Shown: one piece after another, positions 1-7,766 of the stretch
Numbering within the stretch: position 1 is the stretch's first letter
How the letters are laid out: the number at the start of each line of letters is the position of its first letter
Origin: Nonomuraea cypriaca
GTDB taxonomy: Bacteria > Actinomycetota > Actinomycetes > Streptosporangiales > Streptosporangiaceae
Assembly (NCBI RefSeq): GCF_015645445.1
Contig: NZ_JADOGI010000040.1
Span: forward strand, 1 to 61,785
Length of the DNA: 61,785 bases
Direction of reading: 5' to 3'
Notes under the pieces: generated by a model
What the model saw: only the letters and a program-made list of their open reading frames with translations
Told to the model about the DNA's origin: nothing
Database searches by the model: none
Translations under genes and position numbers: made by a program

Positions 1-690
1 GGGTTCGGTTTCGTCCGCGGTGGGGGCCGGGGCCAGTGATGTGCTCCTGTCCAGCCCGATGACCAGGCCGAAACCGCCCCGGCGGCCGGCCTCCACGCCC
101 GGGATGGCGTCCTCCACGATCGCCACGTCGGCGGCGGGCGACCCCAGGCGGCGGGCCGCCTCCAGGTACAGTCCGGGATCGGGCTTGCCAGGCAGCCCCA
201 GCTCGGCCGCGTCGTTGCCGTCCACCAGCACGTCGAACAGGCGCATCACACCCGCCGACGACACGACGGCCCGGCAGTGCCTGCTGGCGGAGACGACCGC
301 CGTACGACAACCGCGCCGGCGCAACTCGTGCAGCAGGTCCACCGTGGAGGGAAAGGCGGCCACCCCGTGCGCCTCGATCTGTTTGACGAACAGCGCGTCC
401 TTGGCGAGCCCCAGCCCGTGTACGGTCGCCGCTCCCGGCTCGTCGTCCGGGCCGCCCTCGGGCAGGGTGATGCCGCGCGAGGCCAGGAACGCGCGTACGC
501 CGTCCAGCCGTGGCAGCCCATCCACATAGCGCAGATAGTCGGACCGGATGTCGAACGGCGCAGAGCGCCCGCGCAGGAAACGATCGAACACGTGTTTCCA
601 GGCGGCGGCGTGCACGCGGGCCGTGTCGGTGACCACGCCGTCGGTGTCGAAGACGACCGCTCGCAGCTTGGACAGGTCGAAGGTGGCCAT
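1..690 (-). CDS. HAD-superfamily sugar-phosphatase/phosphoglucomutase-like protein (3' end outside window)
   Basis: The protein starts at the ATG at 690 and reads leftward off the window, so the C-terminus is missing. The N-terminus shows the HAD motif I FDTDGVVTD. A helical cap region follows, then VVSAS (motif II), GKPDPGLYLEAARRLG (motif III region) and VEDAIPGVEAGRRGG (motif IV). This order is typical of the HAD-IA beta-phosphoglucomutase/sugar phosphatase group, cytoplasmic Mg-dependent enzymes acting on phosphorylated sugars. In the family such genes often sit beside a GH65 disaccharide phosphorylase, but the next gene in the transcription direction is outside the window. The substrate is not decidable from the sequence. 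Confidence 0.85.
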   Translation of the reverse strand, partial: MATFDLSKLRAVVFDTDGVVTDTARVHAAAWKHVFDRFLRGRSAPFDIRSDYLRYVDGLPRLDGVRAFLASRGITLPEGGPDDEPGAATVHGLGLAKDALFVKQIEAHGVAAFPSTVDLLHELRRRGCRTAVVSASRHCRAVVSSAGVMRLFDVLVDGNDAAELGLPGKPDPGLYLEAARRLGSPAADVAIVEDAIPGVEAGRRGGFGLVIGLDRSTSLAPAPTADETEP

Positions 691-789
691 GTCCAGGACG
701 CTACCCGCGCACGCGCCGCCCAGCCCTCCTGACCGGCCTTTCCGGGCCTGTGCCCACGACGAATGCCATGGGCCGGTGGGCCGGGCGGG

Positions 790-1797
790 TCAAGAGCCGG
801 TGATGCTGATGCCGGTGAACCACTCCGTGGGGACGCGGACCAGGCCCGGCGATCGCGGTACGACGGCGAGGTAGATCCCGGCGGTCTTCTGGACGGTTTT
901 CCGCTTGAACCGCTCGCCGTGGCTCAGCGCGGCACCGTTGCGGTCACTGAAGTGCAGTCTGCTGGTGGCGCCTGGACGAGCGGTCATGGTGTTCTGCTGT
1001 GTGATGCCGTACCAGACGAGCGCGCCGCCGGCGGCGGTCCTGAGCGCGTAGATCTCCGGCGCCGGCTCGGAGCGGATGGTCAGCGTCCACTCGCCGTTGG
1101 CCTGCACCGTCTTGCGCTCGGTGCGGGCGAGCCTGGCCCGCTCCCTCGCGTACGAATCGGCCAGGAAGAGCCGGCCGGCGCCCCGGTTCTCGCCGAAGGT
1201 GTTCTGGAGGCGTGCGTGCGCCTGGACGATGCCCTGCGGGGAGGCGATGAGCCCGGTACGGTCGTCGGCCGCCAGCACTGTGGCGAGGCCGTTCTTGTCC
1301 CGCGCGGCGGCGGGCGGGCGGGACTTGGCCGGGGTGACGGACATGGCGACCATGCGCCAGCCGGCGGGCGTCTTCTTGAAGATCCCCTGGTGCCAGTTCT
1401 TGGTGCCCTTGCGGTTGTACTCGGCCATGAACCACGGTTCTCCGGCGACCTTTCCCGGTATGGCGAAGCGCGGCTTGACGATGGCCTTCGCAGGGGTGTC
1501 CACGCTCTCGCCGATCGTCGTGAGCAGTTTGCTCTCGGCCGTGCTGATCTGCGCGGCCAGCCCGGCGTCCGCCGCGCTCCAGTCCGTGCCGCCCTGCCGC
1601 CGGGCCTCCTTCGTAGCCTTGTCCCACTGGTCGAGGATCGCCCTGGCCTCGGTCGCCGACACGACGCCACGTGGTTCGGCGGGGGCCGCCGAGGACGGGC
1701 CGCCGAAGGCGGAGGAGGTGGCCTGCCCGCCGGTGCTGCAGGCGGTGGCGGACAGGGCGAGCGCGAGGAGCGCGACAGGTAACGGGCGGATGGTCAT
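790..1797 (-). CDS. Secreted lipoprotein of unknown function
   Basis: A 335-residue protein with a short lipoprotein signal: MTIRPLPVALLALALSATAC places a lipobox (SATAC) about 20 residues in, so the mature protein should be lipid-anchored on the outer face of the membrane. A Ser/Gly/Ala-rich linker follows, then about 290 residues of mixed alpha/beta character with no motif I can name. It resembles the many paralogous actinomycete lipoproteins with hypothetical domains. It is separated from the membrane protein at 1888-2316 by about 90 bp. No enzymatic motif was seen. Confidence 0.75.
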   Translation of the reverse strand: MTIRPLPVALLALALSATACSTGGQATSSAFGGPSSAAPAEPRGVVSATEARAILDQWDKATKEARRQGGTDWSAADAGLAAQISTAESKLLTTIGESVDTPAKAIVKPRFAIPGKVAGEPWFMAEYNRKGTKNWHQGIFKKTPAGWRMVAMSVTPAKSRPPAAARDKNGLATVLAADDRTGLIASPQGIVQAHARLQNTFGENRGAGRLFLADSYARERARLARTERKTVQANGEWTLTIRSEPAPEIYALRTAAGGALVWYGITQQNTMTARPGATSRLHFSDRNGAALSHGERFKRKTVQKTAGIYLAVVPRSPGLVRVPTEWFTGISITGS

Positions 1798-1887
1798 GGC
1801 GGTTCTCCAGAAGGTCGAGTCTCCCGGAGTACGCAGCCGCCGGCCGCCGGGGTTCAGGCCCGCCCGCCGCCATAACCAGAGGGTTGG

Positions 1888-2316
1888 TCACAGGCCGGTC
1901 AGCCCGATCCCGACCAGCACGAGCGAGGCGAACGAGGCGACGGCGCGCAGCGTGTTCCAGCCCGTCCACCTGGGCGAATAGTCCTTCCACGGCATCGTGC
2001 CCGCGTTGATCGCGTTGTTCATCGGCACGTTGACGGCCACGGTGACCAGGAACGAACCGGCGAAGTTCACGCCGGCGGCGGCGTAGAACCAGACATTCCC
2101 CGTGAGGAGCCCGGCCGCCAGCGCCGCGAGCGGAGCGCCGAGGAAGGCGACGTAGAGCCAGGGGTTGAGGATCTTCCTGTTGACGCTCCGCATCGCCGCC
2201 TCGGCCTGGGCGGGCTCGACGGCGTTCAGACCCGGCATCACGGACATGGAGAAGGCGTAGAAGAGGCCCGCGAGGGCGCCGTGCAGCACGAGCGTGACCA
2301 GAGGGAGTACCACCAT
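1888..2316 (-). CDS. DUF1772-type four-helix membrane protein
   Basis: A 142-residue membrane protein with four predicted hydrophobic segments, at residues ~4-27, 52-72, 78-98 and 121-141. It has the family pattern NVPMNNAINAGTMP plus YSPRWTGWNTLRA before the last helix. This N-P-x-N-N signature is typical of DUF1772 (anthrone-oxygenase-like) proteins, whose role in bacteria is unclear. The gene is complete and stands alone, upstream of the PPOX-family gene on the same strand at lower coordinates. Confidence 0.75.
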   Translation of the reverse strand: MVVLPLVTLVLHGALAGLFYAFSMSVMPGLNAVEPAQAEAAMRSVNRKILNPWLYVAFLGAPLAALAAGLLTGNVWFYAAAGVNFAGSFLVTVAVNVPMNNAINAGTMPWKDYSPRWTGWNTLRAVASFASLVLVGIGLTGL

Positions 2317-2390
2317 GGGCTCATCCTGACGCCCGCGGGATGAGACGGTCCATCGCTCATACGCTCAATCCCATACGCGTGCCGCCACGG

Positions 2391-2852
2391 TCAGGCCAGG
2401 CGGGCGGGGAAGCCGCCGGTCGCGATCGGGCCCCAGCGGTCGATGTGCAGGCGGATCAGCGACTTGTCCTGGCGGCGCATGGCGGCGCGGTATTCGTCCC
2501 AGTCGGGGTGTTCGCCGGCGATGCAACGGTAGTAGTCCACCAGCGCGTCCAGGGCGTCCGGCATGTCGAGCACCTCGGCGTGCCCGTCGATCTGGACGTA
2601 CGGGCCGTTCCAGTCGTCGGACAACACGCAGATCGACGTACGCTCGTCGCGGCGGGCGTTGCGGGCCTTGGCGCGCTCGGGGTAGGTGGAGACCACGATC
2701 CGGCCGCCCTCGTCCAGCCCGCAGGAGACGGGTGACAGTTGCGGCCGCCCGTCCGTACGGGTGGTCGCCAGCAGGCCGTGGTGCCTGGTGCGGACGAAGG
2801 CCAGCAGTTCGGGAAGTTCGACGTGGCGTGCGGTCGCGATGTTCGGAGCCAT
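2391..2852 (-). CDS. PPOX-class (F420/FMN-binding) pyridoxamine 5'-phosphate oxidase-like protein
   Basis: A 153-residue single-domain split-barrel protein. Residues 25-50 (GLLATTRTDGRPQLSPVSCG) are the characteristic first strands of the PPOX/F420-dependent oxidoreductase fold. KARNARRDERTSICVL and YVQIDGHAEVLD follow, lining the cofactor site. The C-terminal DKSLIRLHIDRWGP is the usual family ending. Actinomycete members often reduce substrates with F420H2, but the cofactor cannot be settled from sequence alone. It is divergent from the alcohol dehydrogenase at 2966, so both may share the ~110-bp intergenic region. Confidence 0.8.
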   Translation of the reverse strand: MAPNIATARHVELPELLAFVRTRHHGLLATTRTDGRPQLSPVSCGLDEGGRIVVSTYPERAKARNARRDERTSICVLSDDWNGPYVQIDGHAEVLDMPDALDALVDYYRCIAGEHPDWDEYRAAMRRQDKSLIRLHIDRWGPIATGGFPARLA

Positions 2853-2965
2853 CTCGGAGTGCCTTTCGGTCGTAGTGCGATACTGATCCTTTCACCTTGG
2901 AGGTTTCTCCAGGTTTTGGGGTTTCGGGCGTTGACCGCAGCCCGGCGCCGACCAAAGATCGAAAG

Positions 2966-4000
2966 ATGAGAGCAGTACGCGTACACGAGTACAACAAGCC
3001 TCCGGTCGTCGAGGACGTGCCGGAGCCGCAGGTCAGCGGGCCGCTGGACGTGCTGGTCGAGGTGGGCGGCGCCGGGTTGTGCCGTACGGACCTGCACATC
3101 GTCGAAGGGCAGTGGGCCGAGAAGTCCGGCGTGGCGCTGCCGTACACGATCGGGCACGAGAACGCCGGCTGGGTGCGGGAGGTCGGCTCGGCCGTGACGG
3201 ACGTCCGGCCGGGGGACGCGGTGATCCTGCATCCGCTGGTCACGTGCGGGCTGTGCCGGGCCTGCCGGGCGGGCGACGATGTGCACTGCGAACGGTCGAG
3301 GTTCCCCGGCATCGACACCGACGGCGGCATGGCCGAACTGCTGCTCACCAACGTCAGGTCCGTGGTCAAGCTGGATCCCGCGCTGCGGCCGGTGGACGTC
3401 GCCGCGCTCGCCGACGCCGGCTTGACCGCCTACCACGCGGTGCGCAAGGCGGTTCCGCTGCTCTATCCGGGCTCGTACGTCGTCTCGATCGGCGTCGGCG
3501 GGCTCGGCCACATCGGCGTGCAGTGTCTGGCCGCCATGACGCCCGCCGAGATCATCGTCGTGGACCGGTCGCCGGCCGCGCTGGAGCTGGCCAGGGGGCT
3601 GGGCGCCACGCACACGGTCCTGGCCGACGGCCGGCAGGTCGAGGTGGTCGCCGAGCTCACCGGCGGGCAGGGGGCGCACGTGGTGCTGGACTTCGTCGGC
3701 GAAGGCGGCACCGAGGCCCAGGGGGTGGCGATGCTGCGGCGGGCGGGCTCGTACTTCGTGATCGGGTACGGAGGCCGCGTCGACATCCCGACGATCGACA
3801 TCATCTCCAGCGAGATCAACGTGATCGGGAACCTCGTCGGCTCTTACAACGACCTGGACGAGCTGATGGCCCTCGCCGCGCAGGGCAAGGTCAGCCTGCA
3901 CACCCGCACGTATCCCCTCGAAGCGGTCAACGACGCCATCGGCGACCTGGAGAGCGGACGCCTCCAGGGCCGCGGAATCCTCGTGCCGGCTTCCCGCTAG
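2966..4000 (+). CDS. Zinc-dependent medium-chain alcohol dehydrogenase (NAD(P)-dependent)
   Basis: The start is taken at the ATG at 2966 (MRAVRVHEYNKPP), preceded by GAAAG; an in-frame upstream ATG would only add an atypical tail. The 344-residue protein has the catalytic-zinc ligands in LCRTDLH and the GHENAG motif. The structural-zinc cluster is CGLCRACRAGDDVHC (four Cys, spacing 2-2-7). The Rossmann fingerprint GVGGLGHIG follows. This is a soluble MDR alcohol/polyol dehydrogenase; the substrate is not predictable. The gene stands alone and converges on the MauE-like operon. Confidence 0.85.
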   Translation: MRAVRVHEYNKPPVVEDVPEPQVSGPLDVLVEVGGAGLCRTDLHIVEGQWAEKSGVALPYTIGHENAGWVREVGSAVTDVRPGDAVILHPLVTCGLCRACRAGDDVHCERSRFPGIDTDGGMAELLLTNVRSVVKLDPALRPVDVAALADAGLTAYHAVRKAVPLLYPGSYVVSIGVGGLGHIGVQCLAAMTPAEIIVVDRSPAALELARGLGATHTVLADGRQVEVVAELTGGQGAHVVLDFVGEGGTEAQGVAMLRRAGSYFVIGYGGRVDIPTIDIISSEINVIGNLVGSYNDLDELMALAAQGKVSLHTRTYPLEAVNDAIGDLESGRLQGRGILVPASR

Positions 4001-4036
4001 ATCGGGCCCGCGCCGGTTGAGGCGAGGGTGTCCCGG

Positions 4037-4804
4037 TCAGGCGAGGGCGGCTTCGTCGACGAGGGCGACTCTGACGGCCGTGGGGTCGTCGGTGGAGAGG
4101 GGGATGGCGAAGATCGCCGACTGGTCGCGGGCGCCGTAGACCACGTAACGTGTCCCGTCCTCGTCCCACGTCTCGCGTACGTCCGAGGTGAGCCGGCCGG
4201 AGGCCGAGCAGTACGCGGGGCTGCGGCGGAGCAGGTGCAGCGAGGTCTCCAGCGGGACGTCGGCCGGCGTGGGAACGGCGAGGGGGCGGCGCAGGCGTAC
4301 CAGGAGGCGGCGGGCCGGGGTGAGCCAGTAGCGGTCCAGCTCCGACGACAGGGCCAGCAGGGCCACGACCTCCAGTACGACGAGAGCCGGCAGCGGCGGG
4401 TACGCGCCCGCGCCGATCGCCGGCAGCGCGGCGGCGAGCAGGAGGCCCGCGCGGGCGAAGGCGCGCAGGTCCACAGGACGGGAGTGGGTGCCCAGGCAGC
4501 CGCACGACGCCGTGGGGGCGGCGACGTGGGCGTAGGCGAGGTAGGCGAGGAAACCGGCCGCGAGCAGCGCGGCGGCCACCCCGTCCAAGGGGTGGGCCGG
4601 CGGCAGCAGCAACGCGCCGGCCACCGCGAGTTCGGCCAGGCCGACGAAGCGGAGCGCCGGGACCGCGCGCGCCGGGCCGGTCAGCCGGGCCAGGGCGGTC
4701 TGCCCGGCCTGTGCCCGCATCCGCCGGCTGAGCAGCTTCATCAGGCCCGCCCAGAGGAGGAAGAAGGCGATCACGTACGGCTGCGACGCGGCGATCCCGT
4801 GCAT
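4037..4804 (-). CDS. MauE/DoxX-like redox-associated integral membrane protein
   Basis: A 255-residue protein with about four hydrophobic segments in the first 150 residues, followed by a ~100-residue soluble C-terminal tail. The motif ASCGCLG lies after the third segment; such a Cys-Gly-Cys pair is typical of MauE/DoxX-type membrane proteins that assist disulfide formation in the methylamine-dehydrogenase system. It is the last gene of a three-gene operon: 9 bp separate it from the Tat protein (4814-5410), which is 10 bp from the Cys-rich gene. The neighbourhood suggests it supports oxidative folding or electron transfer for the 15-cysteine partner. The tail is unassigned. Confidence 0.7.
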   Translation of the reverse strand: MHGIAASQPYVIAFFLLWAGLMKLLSRRMRAQAGQTALARLTGPARAVPALRFVGLAELAVAGALLLPPAHPLDGVAAALLAAGFLAYLAYAHVAAPTASCGCLGTHSRPVDLRAFARAGLLLAAALPAIGAGAYPPLPALVVLEVVALLALSSELDRYWLTPARRLLVRLRRPLAVPTPADVPLETSLHLLRRSPAYCSASGRLTSDVRETWDEDGTRYVVYGARDQSAIFAIPLSTDDPTAVRVALVDEAALA

Positions 4805-4813
4805 CTGCGGCTC

Positions 4814-5410
4814 CTAGTGCGGGGAGAAGACGGTGGCGATGTCGACCTCGTTCGTGTCGGGCCGCCAGGCGCCCAGGATCTGCACGTGCTGGCTCACCTT
4901 CAGCAGCGACAGGTCCGAGGTGGGCGGCGACTCGGAGTGGATGGCGACCGACTTGCCGGGCACCACGTGGCACAGCACCTCGTGCCCGTTGTGGTCCAGG
5001 TGCAGCGTCTGGTCCTTGATGTTCTTGATGTGGCCCTTGATGTTGACGATGTTCAGCCACACCGACTCGGCGGCGAGCATCCCGTCGGGCATCCGCACGC
5101 CCCTGGCGTACAGGCCGTCACCGGGCCTGGCCTGGTCGAAACCGACCGGTCCCAGCTTCCACAGGCTCGTGCCGTCGACGACCCTGATGTTGTGGAACAC
5201 CATGTTCGAGCCCAGGACGAGCAGCGTGTTGTCCTTGATCGAGCGGATCCGGCCCTCGGCGAAGTTGGGGTCGGGGGCGCCGGGCTCGATCGTGGGGCCC
5301 GTGGTGGCGAAGGCCGCCTCCGCGCCGAGCGAGCCCAGCGCGGTCGCGGCGACGACGCCGGCACCCCCGCCGAGCACGGCGGACTTGAGCACATCCCTTC
5401 TGCTGCGCAT
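4814..5410 (-). CDS. Tat-exported protein with two beta-rich repeats
   Basis: A 198-residue protein beginning MRSRRDVLKSA, a good twin-arginine signal followed by a Gly/Ala-rich hydrophobic core and an AEA/AFA cleavage region. The mature part holds two similar beta-rich units: EGRIRSIKDNTLLVLGSNM and GHIKNIKDQTLHLDHNG. The repeated G-x-I-x-x-I-K-D-x-T-L pattern is reminiscent of DUF5666-like small barrels. It has a single internal cysteine (EVLCHV). The gene lies between the Cys-rich and MauE-like genes with 10-bp and 9-bp spacings, so the three are almost certainly co-transcribed. Function is unknown; a surface redox or carrier partner is my inference. Confidence 0.7.
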   Translation of the reverse strand: MRSRRDVLKSAVLGGGAGVVAATALGSLGAEAAFATTGPTIEPGAPDPNFAEGRIRSIKDNTLLVLGSNMVFHNIRVVDGTSLWKLGPVGFDQARPGDGLYARGVRMPDGMLAAESVWLNIVNIKGHIKNIKDQTLHLDHNGHEVLCHVVPGKSVAIHSESPPTSDLSLLKVSQHVQILGAWRPDTNEVDIATVFSPH

Positions 5411-5420
5411 CGTTCGCCTC

Positions 5421-5870
5421 CTACGGCGTCGAGATCTCGCACGGCCGCAGGCCGCTGGAGAGGCTGGCGATCGCGCTGTACGCGGCCGGGGTCAGGTCGA
5501 TCAGCCGGTTGTTCGCGCAGGTCGCGCCGCAGCAGCTGCGCTCGCCGCAGAACAGGTCCGTCTGCGGGCCGCAGTCGGCGATGGCGGTGACGATGCTGGT
5601 GCCGCTGCACAACGCCGTGGTGCGGTGGCGGAAACCGCAGGTCCGGCGCGACAGGCTGACGCCGCACCGGTCGGGGCGGGTGATCGCCAGGCAGTTGTCG
5701 GAGGCGTTGGGCCAGGCGTGCTGCATGCTTCCTGAGTTGCAGGTGCCGCAGGCTCCCTTACCGGTGCTGCTGCACGGCCCCCAGGCCGTGCCGCAGCAGA
5801 ACCAGGAGACCTCTCCTTGGACGGGGCCGAGTAAGTCGGCGGGCGGGTCGGGGGATTTGCTACGCGCCAT
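5421..5870 (-). CDS. Cysteine-rich protein (15 Cys in 149 residues), MauA-like in style
   Basis: The start is set at the ATG at 5870 because a near-perfect AAGGAGG sits 6 nt upstream; the longer upstream reading has no such signal. The product has 15 cysteines, including two CC pairs (WFCCGTAWGPC and RSCCGATC) and CGTC. Several tryptophans lie near the first Cys cluster. There is no signal peptide of its own. The combination of a Cys-rich small protein, a Tat-exported partner and a MauE-like membrane protein resembles the layout around the six-disulfide, tryptophylquinone-bearing light chain of methylamine dehydrogenase. I cannot align it convincingly to MauA. It may cross the membrane by hitch-hiking on the Tat partner. 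Confidence 0.65.
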   Translation of the reverse strand: MARSKSPDPPADLLGPVQGEVSWFCCGTAWGPCSSTGKGACGTCNSGSMQHAWPNASDNCLAITRPDRCGVSLSRRTCGFRHRTTALCSGTSIVTAIADCGPQTDLFCGERSCCGATCANNRLIDLTPAAYSAIASLSSGLRPCEISTP

Positions 5871-5939
5871 GCGCGTCCTCCTTGGGTGAGCTCTGGACGA
5901 TCTCAGCGAGGTTTGAAGCTTTCCGACTCGATCCATGAG

Positions 5940-6010
5940 TATCATGTAAGAATTTTTCGTCAATGTCTTGATTTTTCGGGCGCACGCGGTTTTACTCCGG
6001 TTGTTTACTC
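5940..6010 (-). promoter_or_regulatory. Probable promoter region of the Cys-rich/Tat/MauE operon
   Basis: This is a clearly AT-richer island in a GC-rich background, between the divergently ended methyltransferase and the Cys-rich gene. On the minus strand it contains TTGACG (complement of 5958-5963) within AAAAATC/GAAAAAT tracts, about 90 bp upstream of the ATG at 5870. No convincing -10 element could be fixed, so only the location is claimed. Confidence 0.35.
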
Positions 6011-6015
6011 GCGGT

Positions 6016-6909
6016 TTACGACAGCTGGAAGTGCCAGACGACTATCGCCGGCACGTCCGCTATGGCGGCCTTCGCCGCGTCCGGCGCCAGGGCGACCAGA
6101 GACCACGGCCACAGCTCCCAGGGGCCCGGCGTGGCGGGCTCGCGCGGCGGGTCCTGAGGCTGCGGGCGGCCGACGGCCGGCGTCCTCGGCTCGTCGCAGC
6201 GGCGTACGTGCAGGCCGGCTCGCAGTGCGGCGCGTACGTAGTCACCGATCCTGTGGTGGTACGTGGCCACCCGGCCCGGCCGCCCGTCCGGCAGGCGTAC
6301 GGGCGGGATGATGCCCCGCGCCACGCCTTCGGGATGGATGTCCGAGATCACCAGGTGCCCGCCCGGCCGCAGCACCCTGGCGAACTCGGCGAGCACCGGC
6401 TCCAGCGACGGCACGTGCGCCAGCGCCAGGGAGCAGACGACCAGGTCCACGGCGTCATCGGGCACCGGCAGGCGGTTCAGGTCACCGAGGCGGAACTCGC
6501 CGTCCGGCACCCGCTTCCCGGCCCGCGCCAGCATGTCGGGCGAGCTGTCCACGCCGAGGATCCGGTGGCCGCGCTCGGCCAGGGCCGCCGCCAACCGCCC
6601 TGTCCCGCACGCGGCGTCCAGGGCGACGCCCACCGGCAGCGCGTCGACGATCTCGGTCACGATGGGCTCGTCGAAGTCGAACGCGGAATTGGGGCCGTCG
6701 TACGTCTCCGACCAGATGCGGTAACCCTCGACTGTGTCCACACGGGCGACCTCCACGCCCGCGTCCGCCAGCGACTCGTCGGCCAGCAGGCCGCGGATCT
6801 CGGCGAGGCGCGCTTCGACGAACGCGCGGTCGTGCTCTCCGGTGAACGAACGTAGCAAGGCGAGGCCCTCGAGACCGAGGACATAGGCCAGCGGATGCTC
6901 ATAGATCAC
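6016..6909 (-). CDS. Class I SAM-dependent methyltransferase
   Basis: A 297-residue soluble protein starting at GTG 6909. The SAM-binding Rossmann core is plain: VALDAACGTGRLAAALAERG (motif I), ILGVDSSPDM (motif II acidic loop), LPVPDDAVDLVVCSLALAHV (motif IV) and FARVLRPGGHLVISDIHPEG (post-motif). The first ~85 residues (including ETYDGPNSAFDFDEP) form the lid region seen in small-molecule methyltransferases of the UbiE/Methyltransf_11 type. Its substrate is unknown and the neighbours do not help. Confidence 0.8.
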   Translation of the reverse strand: MIYEHPLAYVLGLEGLALLRSFTGEHDRAFVEARLAEIRGLLADESLADAGVEVARVDTVEGYRIWSETYDGPNSAFDFDEPIVTEIVDALPVGVALDAACGTGRLAAALAERGHRILGVDSSPDMLARAGKRVPDGEFRLGDLNRLPVPDDAVDLVVCSLALAHVPSLEPVLAEFARVLRPGGHLVISDIHPEGVARGIIPPVRLPDGRPGRVATYHHRIGDYVRAALRAGLHVRRCDEPRTPAVGRPQPQDPPREPATPGPWELWPWSLVALAPDAAKAAIADVPAIVVWHFQLS

Positions 6910-7070
6910 CGGCGTCAGCCAACCACGCGACCGGCGCGGGTGCCACCGGTTTTCGCGTCCGATCTGGGCTTACAGAAACCCTCAAATCTTGCCTGTCCGG
7001 AATAACGCGACCGGTGGTGGATAGGAGGTCAACGAGGGCTTTTCCTGTCCAGGAGGAGGAGGAGGGGATC

Positions 7071-7739
7071 ATGGCCGTCACACAGCCGCGAGGGCGTGCC
7101 ACCGCCGCATCCGACGGGAAGCCGCCCAAACGGCTCTCGCTGGACCTGCCGATGATCAGCATCCAGGTCAGCAGGCCGGACGTGCGGTTGCCGCACGTGG
7201 AGATGCCGCACGTCCAGATGCCGCAGGTGACGATGCCGCACGTCCAGATGCCGCGGATCAGCAGGCAGGAGATGGGTCACTACGTCGACGTGGCCCGGAC
7301 GTTCCTCCCGCCGCCCGAGCGTGTGGCGTACTACGGGGCGCTCGGCGCGCTCGCGGCCTTCGGAGTCGTCGACTGGCCGATCGCGGCCGCCATCGGCGCG
7401 GGTACGATCCTCGCCCAGCGGGGACGGCGGCAGGAGGCGGCCGAGGCCGGTGCCGGCGGGCCGCGTGCGACGCCGGCACAGGAGGCCGCGCCGGGCAGGG
7501 CGGCCACCACCGCCACGACCGCCCCGAGCCGTAGAACGACCCGAGCGACCACGACCCGCAAGGCCGAGCCCGGTAAGGCAGAGGCCCGCAAGGCCGAGCC
7601 TGCCAAGGCCGAGCCCCGCAAGACAGCGGCTCGCAAGACCGAGCCCCGTAAGACAGAGGCCCGTAAGACCGAGGCGGCGTCCGAGAGGCGCAGGACTTCG
7701 GGGACGACGAGACGGAAGAGCACCTCGCCGAGCAGGTGA
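7071..7739 (+). CDS. Pentapeptide-repeat membrane-associated protein with Lys/Ala-rich tail
   Basis: The start is at ATG 7071, just after a long GGAGGAGGAGGAGGGG tract; an upstream GTG frame is less likely. There are three zones in 222 residues. Zone one (~residues 35-64) holds five tandem pentads, LPHVE MPHVQ MPQVT MPHVQ MPRIS. Zone two (~80-110) is one hydrophobic segment (YYGALGALAAFGVVDWPIAAA). Zone three is a basic tail with about eight more pentads of the form RKAEP/RKTEA. The tail resembles nucleic-acid-binding or linker-histone-like tails; the MPHVx repeat matches nothing I know. The gene is followed after 27 bp by the giant P-type ATPase, so the two are likely one operon and may form a complex. 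Confidence 0.7.
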   Translation: MAVTQPRGRATAASDGKPPKRLSLDLPMISIQVSRPDVRLPHVEMPHVQMPQVTMPHVQMPRISRQEMGHYVDVARTFLPPPERVAYYGALGALAAFGVVDWPIAAAIGAGTILAQRGRRQEAAEAGAGGPRATPAQEAAPGRAATTATTAPSRRTTRATTTRKAEPGKAEARKAEPAKAEPRKTAARKTEPRKTEARKTEAASERRRTSGTTRRKSTSPSR

Positions 7740-7766
7740 GCGACGACGCCGTAGACGGGAGGCCAC

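Noticed and set aside
5421..5870. Calling the Cys-rich protein a methylamine dehydrogenase light chain
   Set aside because: Cys density and MauE context are similar, but the order of Cys and Trp does not align convincingly and no heavy chain is present.
7150..7700. CRISPR-like or DNA tandem repeat in the pentapeptide gene
   Set aside because: The repetition is at protein level with variable codons in a continuous frame; there are no spacers or uniform repeats.
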